Below, one piece after another: positions 1-10,732 of a stretch of 64,000 nucleotides of DNA. Position 1 is the stretch's first letter, and each line of letters opens with the position of its first letter. The notes beneath the pieces are model-generated. The model was not told where the DNA came from. It worked only from the letters and a program-made list of their open reading frames with translations, and did no database searches. The DNA is taken from NCBI RefSeq assembly GCF_004803895.1, contig NZ_CP021978.1, positions 2,914,001 through 2,978,000 of the forward strand. The letters are read 5' to 3'. Origin of the DNA: Streptomyces hawaiiensis. Its GTDB lineage: Bacteria > Actinomycetota > Actinomycetes > Streptomycetales > Streptomycetaceae. Position numbers and translations under genes: made by a program.

Positions 1-1807
1 CCGCGGCCTCCGGCTCGGCCCCGCGCACGGACTCCTCCCGCATCCGGTGCATCAGGAAGATGCCGTAGTCGACACCGAGGGCGACCAGGAACACGAAGGA
101 CAGCAGTCCGAGCCCGGGATCGTTCCCGGCGAACCCGAACACCGGCTCGAACACCAGCCCGCCGATGCCGAGAGCGGCGCCCCAGACCGCCACCACCGCC
201 GCCAGCAGCAGCAACGGCGCGACGAGGCTGCGCAACAGCCCGACCAGGATGACGAACACGGCCCCGAGCACCAGCGGCACGATCACCTTCCGGTCCCGCG
301 ACTCGCTGTCGGCCAGATCCATCTGCTGCGCACTGGGTCCGCCGACGTACGCGCCCCGGGGGTCGAGCCCGGCCCGCAGCGTCTCGATGGTGCGGGTCTC
401 GGCCGGCGACTCGGGGGCCGCGGTGGTGAAGACGGCGATCTCGGTCCAGCCCGCGCCGCTGCGTCCGGACTTCACCTCGGCGACGCCCTCGGTCGTACGG
501 GCCCGGTCGGCGGCCGCCTCGGCCCGCTCCTCGGGCGCGATCACCGTCACGGGCCGGCTGCTGCGCTCGGGATACTCGCGCGCCAGCGTCTGCATCGCGG
601 TGATGGACTCGGGCCGCTCGGTGAAGGAGTCCTCCTGCTTGATGCTCCCGGACAGATTCAGCGTGCCGAGCGCGAGCGCCCCGAGCAGCGCGGCACCGCC
701 CACGAGCACGGTGACGGGCCGCCGCGTCGCCGAGGTGCCCATCGCGGCGAACAGCGACCGCCGGGCCTTCGGCTCACTGCCGAACGCGGGGATCAGCGGC
801 CAGAAGACCCGCCGTCCCAGCAGCACCAGAACAGCCGGCAGCAGGGTCGTCATGGCGACCAGCGCGGCGAGCACTCCGATCGTGCCGACCGGGCCCATGC
901 CCCTGCTGCTGTTGAGGTCGGCGGCGAGCAGACACAGCAGCCCGGCCGCGACCGTCCCCGAGGAGGCGAGGATCGCCGGCCCGCAGCCGCGCAGGGCGGT
1001 GCGCATGGCGTCGTACGGCCGCTCGTGACGCCGCAGTTCCTCGCGGTAGCGGGAGATGAGGAGCAGCGCGTAGTCGGTGCCGGCGCCGAGAACCAGCACG
1101 GTCATCACGCCGCCGCTCTGTCCGGTGACGGTGACGTCGAACAGTTCGTGCAGCCCGTACCCGGCGGCCATCGACACGGTGGCGGCGACCCCCGCCACGG
1201 CGAGCGGCACCAGCCACAGGAAGGGGCTGCGGTAGATGAGGATGAGCAGCACGGTGACGACGCCGAGGGTGGCGAGCAGCAGCGTGGCGTCGAGCGTCTC
1301 GAACACCTTGTTCATGTCGGTGTTCAGCGCGCCGGGCCCGCCGACCTCGACGCTCAGCCCGCCGTCGCCGTCGGCGATGTCCCGCACCCCGTCGACGAAG
1401 GCGTCCCGGGCCTTCTCGTCCTGGCCGGGCTGGGTGCTGGAGACCGGGTACATCAGGGTGGAGCCGTCCTTCGACGGGATGCCCCGCGGCTCCCCCGCCA
1501 GGTCGTAGGCGCCGCTCACCTCGGTGATCTGCTCGTCGGCGGTGCGCCGGTCGGCGTCGGTCAGACCGCCGTCCCGGTGGTAGACGAGCACCACGTCGGT
1601 CGACTCCCCGCCGGGCAACCGGTCCTGGATCCGCGCCACCTGCGTCGAGTCGGCGCTGTCGGGCAGGTAGTCGACCGCCCGGTTCTGCTGGACGTCGGCG
1701 AACTTGCCGGCGAGCGGCCCGACCAGCACGAGCGCGGCGAGCCACAGCCCGACCACCGCCCAGGGCACGGCCCGCTTCCGCCCGGTACGCGTCCTTACGG
1801 CCCCCAT
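1..1807 (-). CDS. MMPL family transporter, C-terminus cut by window edge
   Basis: This is the N-terminal 602 residues of an RND-type MMPL exporter, an inner-membrane protein that usually moves lipids or hydrophobic compounds by proton motive force. The start codon ATG at 1807 follows a GGAGGGAG ribosome site by about six bases. A membrane segment (AVPWAVVGLWLAALVLVG) follows the basic N-terminus, then an external domain and a cluster of hydrophobic helices. The motif GVDYGIFLMHRMREES near the left edge is typical of the second membrane block. Family members run about 700 residues, so roughly 100 are missing. The substrate cannot be told. No regulator gene lies beside its start. Confidence 0.9.
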   Translation of the reverse strand, partial: MGAVRTRTGRKRAVPWAVVGLWLAALVLVGPLAGKFADVQQNRAVDYLPDSADSTQVARIQDRLPGGESTDVVLVYHRDGGLTDADRRTADEQITEVSGAYDLAGEPRGIPSKDGSTLMYPVSSTQPGQDEKARDAFVDGVRDIADGDGGLSVEVGGPGALNTDMNKVFETLDATLLLATLGVVTVLLILIYRSPFLWLVPLAVAGVAATVSMAAGYGLHELFDVTVTGQSGGVMTVLVLGAGTDYALLLISRYREELRRHERPYDAMRTALRGCGPAILASSGTVAAGLLCLLAADLNSSRGMGPVGTIGVLAALVAMTTLLPAVLVLLGRRVFWPLIPAFGSEPKARRSLFAAMGTSATRRPVTVLVGGAALLGALALGTLNLSGSIKQEDSFTERPESITAMQTLAREYPERSSRPVTVIAPEERAEAAADRARTTEGVAEVKSGRSGAGWTEIAVFTTAAPESPAETRTIETLRAGLDPRGAYVGGPSAQQMDLADSESRDRKVIVPLVLGAVFVILVGLLRSLVAPLLLLAAVVAVWGAALGIGGLVFEPVFGFAGNDPGLGLLSFVFLVALGVDYGIFLMHRMREESVRGAEPEAA

Positions 1808-1960
1808 GTGTAGGGCTCCCTCCGGTCGGGTGTCTGGATCGGTTTCCAGACTCCCGTCGGACGGGGGCCGTTGCGTCGGGCGTGAGGTCGAGCCGGGGAG
1901 TACTGCCGGGGGCGGTCCCGGCCGTGTGTTACTCCCCGGGGAGTAACGCGGTGGTGTGCC

Positions 1961-2659
1961 TCACGAAGGCGTGCGCGCCGCCGCTGCCAGCAGCCGTGTC
2001 ACGTCGTCGGAGCAGATCGTGAGCGCCGCCCCCACGGTCGCCAGCACATCGCGCTCGGCCGGGGTGTAGGGCCCGTCCGCCAGGGCGATGCGGGCGCCCT
2101 GGAGCAGGATCGATTCGCGGCCGACGGTCGCGAGGTGCGGGGCGAGCGGGTCCAGTGCCTCGTGCAGCTCTATGGCCAGCCCCGCACCGCAGGGTTCGCC
2201 GGAGATCCGGCCGGTGTCCGCCTCCAGCGCCTCGACGAGGGCGGCCAGCTGCTCCTCCGTGCAGTCGTCGAAGCCGGCCGCGCGCACGGCGAGGACGGCG
2301 GCCTCCAGTGCCGTACGGGACCCGGCGCCGCCCGCCGCCAGCACGGCGAGCGCGACGGTGTGCACGGCGTCGCGGAGCATCGCGGAGAAGCGGGTGGTGG
2401 TCGGATGGTCGAGGACGTCCGTGCCGAAGTGGCGGCGGCACGCCGCGCACTCCACGACCGGGCCGGTCTCGCCGCGCGGCAGCACGGGCAGGCCGAGCAG
2501 GGTGAAGCGGCGCTGTCCGGTCAGCCGCTGGTAGTTGCGGTCGCCGCCGCAGCCCGGGCAGAAGAACTCCCCGTCACCGGCGGCCGTCCACGCGGTGCGG
2601 GTGCCCAGGATGCGAGAAAGCCTGGCGGCATGGCCGTTTCGTCCCCGTCCTGGCAGCAC
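1961..2659 (-). CDS. TerB-like protein with N-terminal zinc ribbon
   Basis: A 232-residue soluble protein. Residues 34-37 (CPGC) and 71-74 (CAAC) form a zinc ribbon. The rest is an Ala-rich helical domain like TerB of tellurite-resistance systems. The GTG at 2659 is chosen because GGAGG sits six bases upstream; no ATG in frame before the zinc ribbon is better placed. It lies downstream of leuA on the same strand, behind a hairpin that probably ends leuA transcription. Family members occur in most Streptomyces without other ter genes, so a role in tellurite resistance is not implied. The function is unknown. Confidence 0.75.
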   Translation of the reverse strand: MLPGRGRNGHAARLSRILGTRTAWTAAGDGEFFCPGCGGDRNYQRLTGQRRFTLLGLPVLPRGETGPVVECAACRRHFGTDVLDHPTTTRFSAMLRDAVHTVALAVLAAGGAGSRTALEAAVLAVRAAGFDDCTEEQLAALVEALEADTGRISGEPCGAGLAIELHEALDPLAPHLATVGRESILLQGARIALADGPYTPAERDVLATVGAALTICSDDVTRLLAAAARTPS

Positions 2660-2788
2660 GTCGCACCTCCGTCACGCCGCACGGCAACGTCGCCGCGCTT
2701 GCGTGATGTTAGCCACATCAGCGACGAGGAGTCAGCACCCCGGAGGAGACCTTTCCGTGACCTCCACAGGGAATGGCCGGTATACGAC

Positions 2789-2825
2789 GGGGCTCCACCC
2801 GCCGGACATCGGCGGACGGAGCCCC
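2789..2825 (-). terminator. Hairpin downstream of leuA
   Basis: Arms GGGGCTCC (2789-2796) and GGAGCCCC (2818-2825) pair perfectly, with an inner CCGCC/GGCGG stem. It lies about 45 bases after the leuA stop and has no clear T tract, as is usual in streptomycetes. Confidence 0.55.
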
Positions 2826-2870
2826 TGCGGCATCCATGAGCGGCCGGTGGCCGCAGACCCGTACGGCTGG

Positions 2871-4675
<1,805 letters not shown>

Positions 4676-4723
4676 CTACAGGCCCTCGCCGCGGCAGCTA
4701 AGGAGAAGCAGCCCGAAACGCAT
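4676..4723 (-). CDS. leuA leader peptide with four consecutive Leu codons
   Basis: ATG to TAG encodes MRFGLLLLSCRGEGL, 15 residues with Leu at positions 5-8 and 15. Such runs let ribosome stalling report the charge of leucyl-tRNA. No Shine-Dalgarno site precedes the ATG. A -10-like TAGCAT at 4734-4739 would start RNA three or four bases before the ATG, so the peptide may be read from an almost leaderless transcript. An in-frame ATG at 4735 is an alternative start. The peptide is conserved in streptomycetes to my knowledge. Confidence 0.75.
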   Translation of the reverse strand: MRFGLLLLSCRGEGL

Positions 4724-4915
4724 GATGCGCAGCATGCTAGCCGAGCCTCTCCCCGGCGCGTGGGGTCGTATCAGTATGCGGGACCGGGAGCACATACGGG
4801 ACAAAAAGTGCGCTATACCACTCCGCCACGGAGCGTGAGGGTCGCTGTCCCGGTATTTCACCAATCATGGTGGCGTCTAGTGACAGTTTCGTCACGCAGT
4901 GCAAGGGTGCCGGGC

Positions 4916-5977
4916 ATGACGTCTCACGGGGGCTTCGAGCCCGTCTTCTGCACCATCGTTCCGCCTCATGTCCTCGACAAGCTCGCCCAGGCCGAGGACC
5001 CCGCGCTCGCCGGTCCCGCCCGCCGCACCCTGCAGCGCGACGCCTACGAGCGCACCCAGCGCCGCCTCACCACGGTCATCGGCGCGACCGCCGTCGCCGC
5101 GGCCGCCGACGGCAAGCCGCGGCGCACCATCCACGACGCCCGGCACGGCACCGACCTGCCCGGCCACAAGGTCCGCGGCGAGGGCGACAAGCCCGGCAAG
5201 GACGCCACCGTCAACCGCGCCTACGCGGGTCTCGGCGCCACCTTCGAGCTGTTCCTGCGGGCGTACCGGCGCGACTCGATCGACGGCAGCGGCCTGCCGC
5301 TGAACGCGACCGTGCACTACGAGCGGGACTACAACAACGCCTTCTGGAACGGCGAGCAGATGGTCTTCGGCGACGGGGACGGGGAGATCTTCCTCGACTT
5401 CACCATCCCGATCGACGTCATCGGCCACGAACTCGCACACGGCGTCACGCAGTACACGGCCAACCTCACCTACTTCGGCCAGCCGGGCGCGCTCAACGAG
5501 TCCCTGTCGGATGTCTTCGGCGCCCTGATCAAGCAGTACACGCTCGGCCAGACCGCCGCCGAGGCCGACTGGCTGATCGGCGCGGGCCTGCTGGCCCCCC
5601 GGGTGACGGGCACGGCGCTGCGCTCCATGAAGGAGCCGGGCACGGCGTACGACGACGACGTCCTCGGCAAGGACCCGCAGCCCGCGACGATGGACGACTT
5701 CGTGCGCACCGGCCGCGACAACGGCGGTGTCCACATCAACTCGGGCATCCCGAACCACGCCTTCTACCTCGCGGCCACGGCCCTCGGCGGCCACGCCTGG
5801 GAGCGGGCCGGGCAGGTCTGGTACGACGTGCTGACCGGCGGCGAGCTCAAGGAGCAGGCGATGTTCGTCGACTTCGCCACGCTCACCGTGAAGGCCACCC
5901 GGGAGCGGTTCGGCGACGGGGAGGAACTGGACGCCGTGTCGAAGGCCTGGGAGCAGGTCGGGGTGCGGACCCTGTAG
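4916..5977 (+). CDS. Protealysin-like M4 metalloprotease
   Basis: Thermolysin-family zinc endopeptidase of 353 residues. HELAH (171-175) supplies the two His ligands and catalytic Glu; Glu195 in NESLSD is the third ligand, at the standard 20-residue spacing. A later HINSG segment carries the catalytic His. There is no signal peptide. Instead the N-terminus has a short propeptide with the CTIVPPHVL motif, characteristic of the protealysin subgroup, which is made without a classical leader. The open frame extends upstream to 4760, but the ATG at 4916 fits the family start. It is followed after 20 bases by a gene resembling the dedicated inhibitor emfourin. Confidence 0.9.
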   Translation: MTSHGGFEPVFCTIVPPHVLDKLAQAEDPALAGPARRTLQRDAYERTQRRLTTVIGATAVAAAADGKPRRTIHDARHGTDLPGHKVRGEGDKPGKDATVNRAYAGLGATFELFLRAYRRDSIDGSGLPLNATVHYERDYNNAFWNGEQMVFGDGDGEIFLDFTIPIDVIGHELAHGVTQYTANLTYFGQPGALNESLSDVFGALIKQYTLGQTAAEADWLIGAGLLAPRVTGTALRSMKEPGTAYDDDVLGKDPQPATMDDFVRTGRDNGGVHINSGIPNHAFYLAATALGGHAWERAGQVWYDVLTGGELKEQAMFVDFATLTVKATRERFGDGEELDAVSKAWEQVGVRTL

Positions 5978-5997
5978 TTCCGTACTAGACAGGTGCC

Positions 5998-6263
5998 ATG
6001 CGGATTCAGGTGAGGCGCACGGGCGGTTTCGCGGGCATCGAGCGGCATGCCGAGGTGGACACCTCGGGCCGGCCCGATGCCCCGAGTGGCACGCCCTGGC
6101 CGAGCGGGCGGTCGCCGCCGGCCGGAGCACGCCGCCGGTCGGGGTCCCGGACGGGTTCAGCTATCAGCTCACGGTGGACGGGAAGACCGTGTACTGCGCG
6201 GATCCCCGGCTGACGGAGGAGCAGCGAAAGCTGATCTCGCGGGTCCTGAAGGAAGGGGCGTAA
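5998..6263 (+). pseudogene. Emfourin-like protealysin inhibitor, frameshifted
   Basis: The first frame from ATG 5998 gives MRIQVRRTGGFAGIERHAEV, the typical start of the small emfourin (M4in) family that inhibits the adjacent M4 protease. At the C run 6080-6083 the reading moves to another frame, where EWHALAERAVAAG and FSYQLTVDGKTVY continue to a TAA at 6261. Joined, they give an 88-residue product of family length. Adding one C would restore the frame. Either the inhibitor is inactivated or this is a base-calling error in the C run. The unshifted frame ends at 6213 with a nonsense tail. Confidence 0.75.
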
Positions 6264-6309
6264 CAGCTCCTTCCCGCCCGGCCGTTGACTTCCGTTACCG
6301 CCGGTACGG

Positions 6310-7644
6310 ATGATCCAGCGCATGGCGACTGACGCAGGCAACCCGATCCCCCGCTTCCCGGCCAGCTTCCTCTGGGGCGTCTCGACGTCCGCGCACCAGA
6401 TCGAGGGCGCCGCGGACGAGCGCGAGCCGTCCGTGTGGGACGCCTTCACGGCCACGCCGGGACGGGTGAAGGACGGCTCGACGGCGTCGGTGGCCTGCGA
6501 CCACGTCCACCGCCACCGCGAGGACGTGGCACTCCTGGCCGGTCTGGGCGTGAACGCCTACCGCTTCTCGGTCTCCTGGCCGCGGGTGCGCTCCGAGAAC
6601 GGCCTGGACTTCTACGACCGGCTGGTGGACGACCTGTGCGCGGCGGGCGTCCGCCCGGTGCCGACGCTGTTCCACTGGGACCTGCCGGCCGACCTGGACT
6701 GGCTGGAGCGGGACACCGCCGAGCGCTTCGCCGAGTACGTGGCTCTCGTGGCCGACCGCCTGGGCGACCGCGTGACGAAGTGGATCACCCTGAACGAGCC
6801 CGCCGAGCACACCCTGCTCGGCCACGCCCTGGGTGTGCACGCACCGGGGAAGCGGCTGCTGTTCGACGCGCTGCCGGCCGCCCACCACCAGCTGCTCGCC
6901 CACGGCCTGGCCGTCCGGGCCCTGCGCGCCTCGGGTGCCACGGACATCGGCATCGCCAACTCGCACGGCCCGACCTGGGCGGCGTCGACCGAGGCGGCGG
7001 ACATGGAGGCGGCGGAGTTCTACGACCTGCTGCTGAACCGGCTGTTCGCGGACCCGCTGCTGCTGGGCCGGTACCCGGACGGCATCGGCGAGCTGATGCC
7101 GGGGGACGTCGAGGCCGACCTGAAGGTGATCGCCGAGCCGCTCGACTGGTACGGGATCAACTACTACGCCCCGACCAGGGTGGGTGCCCCGCAGGGTGCG
7201 GAGATCGAGTTCGGCGGCGTCACCATGCCCGCCGAACTGCCCTTCTCCGTGCGGGAGATCGAGGGCCACCCGGTCACGGACTTCGGCTGGCCGGTCGTCC
7301 CCGAGGGCCTCACCGAGCTCCTCACCACCTTCCGCGACCGCTACGGCGACCGGCTCCCGCCCGTCGTCATCACCGAGAACGGCTGCGCGTACCCGGGCGT
7401 CGACGACCAGGACCGCGTCGCCTACCTGGACGGCCACGTCCGGGCCCTGCACCGGGCCGTGGCGGCGGGCGTCGACGTGCGCGGCTACTTCGTGTGGTCC
7501 CTGCTCGACAACTTCGAGTGGGCGGAGGGCTACGCACGCCGCTTCGGCCTGGTCCACGTCGACTTCGCCACCCTGGAGCGGACCCCGAAGGCGTCGTACC
7601 ACTGGTACCGGGAGCTGCTGAGGGCGCAGGGTCCTACGGCTTGA
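6310..7644 (+). CDS. GH1 family beta-glucosidase
   Basis: Retaining glycoside hydrolase of 444 residues with a complete TIM barrel. The acid/base Glu163 lies in ITLNEP and the nucleophile Glu356 in ITENG; the N-terminus has FLWGVSTSAHQIEGA, which binds the sugar. No signal peptide is present, so it is cytoplasmic and likely splits imported cellobiose or other beta-glucosides. ATG 6310 and ATG 6322 are both possible starts, neither with a strong ribosome site. No transporter or LacI regulator adjoins it. Its 3' end overlaps the convergent methyltransferase gene by 11 bases. Confidence 0.93.
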   Translation: MIQRMATDAGNPIPRFPASFLWGVSTSAHQIEGAADEREPSVWDAFTATPGRVKDGSTASVACDHVHRHREDVALLAGLGVNAYRFSVSWPRVRSENGLDFYDRLVDDLCAAGVRPVPTLFHWDLPADLDWLERDTAERFAEYVALVADRLGDRVTKWITLNEPAEHTLLGHALGVHAPGKRLLFDALPAAHHQLLAHGLAVRALRASGATDIGIANSHGPTWAASTEAADMEAAEFYDLLLNRLFADPLLLGRYPDGIGELMPGDVEADLKVIAEPLDWYGINYYAPTRVGAPQGAEIEFGGVTMPAELPFSVREIEGHPVTDFGWPVVPEGLTELLTTFRDRYGDRLPPVVITENGCAYPGVDDQDRVAYLDGHVRALHRAVAAGVDVRGYFVWSLLDNFEWAEGYARRFGLVHVDFATLERTPKASYHWYRELLRAQGPTA

Positions 7645-8446
7645 TGCCCACCCCGGTCCACAGGCTGACCTCGGCGTCGGTCGGGGCGTCGCCCTCGACG
7701 GCGTCCGGGCGCCAGCGGTGGCCGACCGCGACGCCCGGCTCCAGCAGGTCCAGGCCGTCGAAGAAGCGGGCGACGTCCTTCTGGGAGCGGAACCGCACCG
7801 GCGTGCCGGCCGAGGTGTAGATGTCGGTGACCTTCTGCCAGGTCTCGGGGTCGAAGTCGGGTGTGCAGTGGCTCAGCGCCAGGGCGCTGCCCGAGGGCAG
7901 CACGTCCAGCAGGCGGCGCACTATGCCGTAAGGGTCCTGGGCGTCGGTGACGAAGTGCATCAGGGCGTTGAGGGACAGCGCGACCGGACGGTCCAGGTCC
8001 AGGATCTGGGCCAGCTCGGGCGCGTTCAGCAGCGACTGCGGGTCGTTGACGTCGGCCTCGATGTAGGTGGTGCGGCCCTCGGAGGTGCTGCGCATCAGGC
8101 GCTCGGCGTACTTGAGCACGAGCGGGTCGTTGTCGGCGTAGACCACCCGGGCGTCCGGGACGACGGACTGGGCGACCTGGTGGAGGTTGGGCTCGGTCGG
8201 AATGCCGGTGCCGATGTCCAGCCACTGGCGGATGCCGTGCTCGCGGGCGAGGACGCGGGTGGCGCGGTGCATGAAGGCCCGGTTCTCGCGGGCGCACACG
8301 AAGATGGCGGGGTAGGCCTCGGCGACCCGCTCGGCCGCCTGCTTGTCGACCTCGAAGTGGTCCTTGCCGCCGAGGTAGTAGTCGTACATGCGGGCGGAGT
8401 GCGGCCTGCTGGTGTCGATGTCCCGCGCGGCGTGCGAGGTGCTCAT
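7634..8446 (-). CDS. SAM-dependent methyltransferase, DUF574 family
   Basis: A 270-residue actinobacterial methyltransferase. RPHSARMYDYYLGGKDHF is the family signature near the N-terminus and WLDIGTGIPTEPN (about 86-98) is the SAM-binding loop, followed by VVYADNDPLVL. Family members are numerous in Streptomyces and their substrates are unknown. GAGAGG precedes the ATG. It reads in the same direction as the DUF397/XRE pair upstream, which may place it in their transcript; streptomycete loci of this kind often include such a gene. Confidence 0.88.
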   Translation of the reverse strand: MSTSHAARDIDTSRPHSARMYDYYLGGKDHFEVDKQAAERVAEAYPAIFVCARENRAFMHRATRVLAREHGIRQWLDIGTGIPTEPNLHQVAQSVVPDARVVYADNDPLVLKYAERLMRSTSEGRTTYIEADVNDPQSLLNAPELAQILDLDRPVALSLNALMHFVTDAQDPYGIVRRLLDVLPSGSALALSHCTPDFDPETWQKVTDIYTSAGTPVRFRSQKDVARFFDGLDLLEPGVAVGHRWRPDAVEGDAPTDAEVSLWTGVGIKP

Positions 8447-8498
8447 GGGGGGTGCCTCTCGGTGGGGGGTGGTGGTGCGAGTGTGGTCCGGTGGGGCG

Positions 8499-8750
8499 TC
8501 AGCGGGCCGTCAGGTGGTCGGCGAGGCCCTGCTTGACCCCCGTGACGAACGCGGTGATCTCCTCGGGCGTGTAGATCAGCGCCGGGCCGGCGGGATCGGC
8601 CGACTGGCGCACGGCCACACGGCCGTCGGCGAGCTGCTTCGTCTCCACGCACTGGCCCCCGTTGGGGCCGCTCCACGGACGCTCCCAGCCCTGCTCGCCG
8701 AGGTCCGAGGCGGGCATCCCGTTGTACACGGCACCCTCGGTGATGGTCAT
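8499..8750 (-). CDS. DUF397 domain protein
   Basis: An 83-residue acidic protein with the DUF397 core SGPNGGQCVETKQL, then VAVRQSADPAGPALIYTPEEI and a helical end. Its ATG overlaps the stop of the XRE gene (ATGA), so the two are translationally coupled. In Streptomyces, DUF397 proteins are the partners of XRE/DUF5753 regulators in whiJ- and abaA-like loci affecting development and antibiotic production, and they can act as modulators of the regulator. Binding between these two products is inferred from that precedent. Confidence 0.88.
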   Translation of the reverse strand: MTITEGAVYNGMPASDLGEQGWERPWSGPNGGQCVETKQLADGRVAVRQSADPAGPALIYTPEEITAFVTGVKQGLADHLTAR

Positions 8751-9619
8751 GAGTACTCCTTCCGCATGCGGTTCAACAGCGCCTTGCTGTCCGCGGACGA
8801 GGTCTTCAGCGACAGCCGGTTGTGCGCCTCCAGATGGGCCATGACGTCCGCACGCTGGTCGAGGTAGACGGAGGCGGAGAGGATCTCGCTGTAGACGATG
8901 TCGGGCAGCTCCCGCTCCTCGAACCGGAAGTAGGTGAACGGCGCGCACGCCCCGACGTGGGCGCCCGCGCCGAACGGCACGATGTCGACGCTGACATGCT
9001 CCAGCTCGGACGCCTCCAGGAGCCGGTCGATCTGCTCCCGCATCACCTCGGGGCCGCCCACCACCCGGTGCAGCACGGCCTCCTCCATCACCACCCACAG
9101 CGTGGGCGCGTCCTGCTTCGTGAGCAGGCTCTGGCGGCGCAACCGCAGCTCCACGCGCCGGTCGAGGTCGTCGTCGCCGTCGTTCGGGAAGCCGCCGCTC
9201 AGCACGGCCCGCGCGTACCCGGGCGTCTGGAGCAGGCCCGTGACGTACTGCGGCTCATAGGTGCGCAGCGTTCTCGCGCCGGTCTCCAGGCTCACGTAGG
9301 CCGTGAACCAGGACGGCATCACATCGCGGTACGGGTTCCACCAGCCGGGCTCGTTGGCGCGCTCGGCCAGGGTGACGAACTCGTCGATCTCCTGCCGGCC
9401 GGCCCCGTAGGTCTCCAGCAGCTTCTCGACGTAGAGGATCTTCAGGCCGACCTCGGCCTTCTCCAGGCGGCGGATGGTCAGCGCAGTGACACGCAGGGCC
9501 TTGGCCGCGTCGTCGAGCGACAGGCCCGCGCCCTGCCGGGCCTCCTGGAGTCGGCGGCCCAGGATCATGCGCAGAACGGTGGGGGCGCCGGCGCCGGTGC
9601 CTGGTCGCGCGTCGTTCAC
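8747..9619 (-). CDS. XRE family regulator with DUF5753 domain
   Basis: A 290-residue protein. Residues about 18-75 form a helix-turn-helix domain (RRLQEARQGAGLSLDDAAKA, then TIRRLEKAEVG). The remainder is the DUF5753 ligand-like domain, recognisable by TYEPQYVTGLLQTPGYARAV and ending in SKALLNRMRKEY. It is the regulator of a WhiJ-type set with the overlapping DUF397 gene and a divergent ATP-binding protein. It probably binds the 256-base region between itself and the divergent gene, although no convincing operator stood out there. Confidence 0.92.
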   Translation of the reverse strand: MNDARPGTGAGAPTVLRMILGRRLQEARQGAGLSLDDAAKALRVTALTIRRLEKAEVGLKILYVEKLLETYGAGRQEIDEFVTLAERANEPGWWNPYRDVMPSWFTAYVSLETGARTLRTYEPQYVTGLLQTPGYARAVLSGGFPNDGDDDLDRRVELRLRRQSLLTKQDAPTLWVVMEEAVLHRVVGGPEVMREQIDRLLEASELEHVSVDIVPFGAGAHVGACAPFTYFRFEERELPDIVYSEILSASVYLDQRADVMAHLEAHNRLSLKTSSADSKALLNRMRKEYS

Positions 9620-9875
9620 GCCGTGCCTCCTGAGGGGTCGTCATCGCCGTCATCGCCGCTGAATTTGCGGGGACTTGAACGTTTCACCAGATCGCTCGGC
9701 CCGGGCGATACCGTCCTTCTGAAATTATCAGGGAGATGGTTGCAGCGTGAACTGCTCTGCGAGCATAGTTACTTGTGTGACCAGGGTTCCGGAAGCACCA
9801 ACCCCCCATCCGGCCGGTCCGTTGCCCGCTCGCCCCTTCCTTGACTGCGCCCACCCCCCACGGAAGGCGATCGCC

Positions 9876-10322
9876 GTGTCCCCCCACACGACATCCACCC
9901 CCCGGTTCCCGGACGCGGTGCGCCCGGACCGCACAGACTGGCTGGAGCTGCCGCCGCAGCGGACGAGTGTCAGAATCGCCCGTCATGCCCTGCGCGCGCG
10001 GCTGACCTCGTGGCAGGTGCCCGAGGAGGTGTGCGCGAACGCCGTGCTGCTCGTGTCCGAGCTGGTGACCAACGCCGTGCTGCACACGCTCAGCGAACGG
10101 ATCCTGTGCGGTGTGCAGCGGATGACACAGGCGCGCTTCCGGCTGGAGGTCCACGACGGCGACCTCACGGGCCGCGGCATCCCCGACCGTTGCCCCGGCC
10201 TCGACGACGAGAACGGCCGCGGCCTGCTGCTCGTACGCGAGATAGCGGACAGCTGGGGCATCACCCGCTCGACCCTCACGGGCGGCAACGCGGTGTGGGC
10301 GAGCCTCGGAAGGCCGCTGTGA
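9876..10322 (+). CDS. ATP-binding regulatory protein, anti-sigma kinase-like
   Basis: A single HATPase_c domain of the RsbW type in 148 residues. The N-box is SELVTNAVLH and the G-box GRGLLLVREIADSWG; no His-kinase dimer domain is present. GTG 9876 is preferred because GGAAGG lies eight to nine bases upstream; an in-frame ATG at 9747 would add a Pro-rich tail of 43 residues without family similarity. Such proteins phosphorylate or sequester anti-anti-sigma and sigma factors. It is divergent from the XRE/DUF397 pair and completes the usual three-gene set. Confidence 0.85.
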   Translation: MSPHTTSTPRFPDAVRPDRTDWLELPPQRTSVRIARHALRARLTSWQVPEEVCANAVLLVSELVTNAVLHTLSERILCGVQRMTQARFRLEVHDGDLTGRGIPDRCPGLDDENGRGLLLVREIADSWGITRSTLTGGNAVWASLGRPL

Positions 10323-10336
10323 AGCGCTGAGGAACC

Positions 10337-10732
10337 TCAGAACCCCAGCTTGCGCAACTGCCGCGGGTCCCGCTGCCAGTCCTTGGCGACCTTCACGTGG
10401 AGGTCCAGGCTGCATCGACATGCGGCTACCGCCGCGCAGCCGGCGTGCCCAGCAACACCACCACACCCAAGCCGCCCCGACGACCCACGCACTACGACTC
10501 AGAACCCCAGCTTGCGCAACTGCCGCGGATCCCGCTGCCAGTCCTTGGCGACCTTCACGTGGAGGTCCAGGCTGCATCGACATGCGGCTACCGCCGCGCA
10601 GCCGGCGTGCCCAGCAACACCACCACACCCAAGCCGCCCCGACGACCCACGCACTACGACTCAGAACCCCAGCTTGCGCAACTGCCGCGGATCCCGCTGC
10701 CAGTCCTTGGCGACCTTCACGTGGAGGTCCAG
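10337..10732. repeat. 162-bp tandem repeats of the era 3' end
   Basis: Two full 162-base units (10337-10498 and 10499-10660) are followed by the true era 3' end (10661-10732). Each unit holds a copy of the last 72 bases of era, stop codon included, plus a 90-base spacer. The copies are identical except for one base near 10367. The spacer contains a stretch (10409-10455 and 10571-10617) related to the interspersed element seen at 26186 and 41348. Apart from about 14 bases at its left, the whole 338-base gap between the ATP-binding gene and era consists of this array. Confidence 0.93.

Noticed and set aside
774..1745. 323-codon minus-strand frame within the MMPL gene
   Set aside because: Arg/Ala/Gly-rich shadow in a different frame from the membrane protein.
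5998..6213. Intact 71-residue gene after the M4 protease
   Set aside because: Its second half is not protein-like, whereas the other frame continues the emfourin family.
10337..10732. CRISPR array
   Set aside because: Units and spacers are both repeated, there is no spacer diversity, and no cas genes are near.
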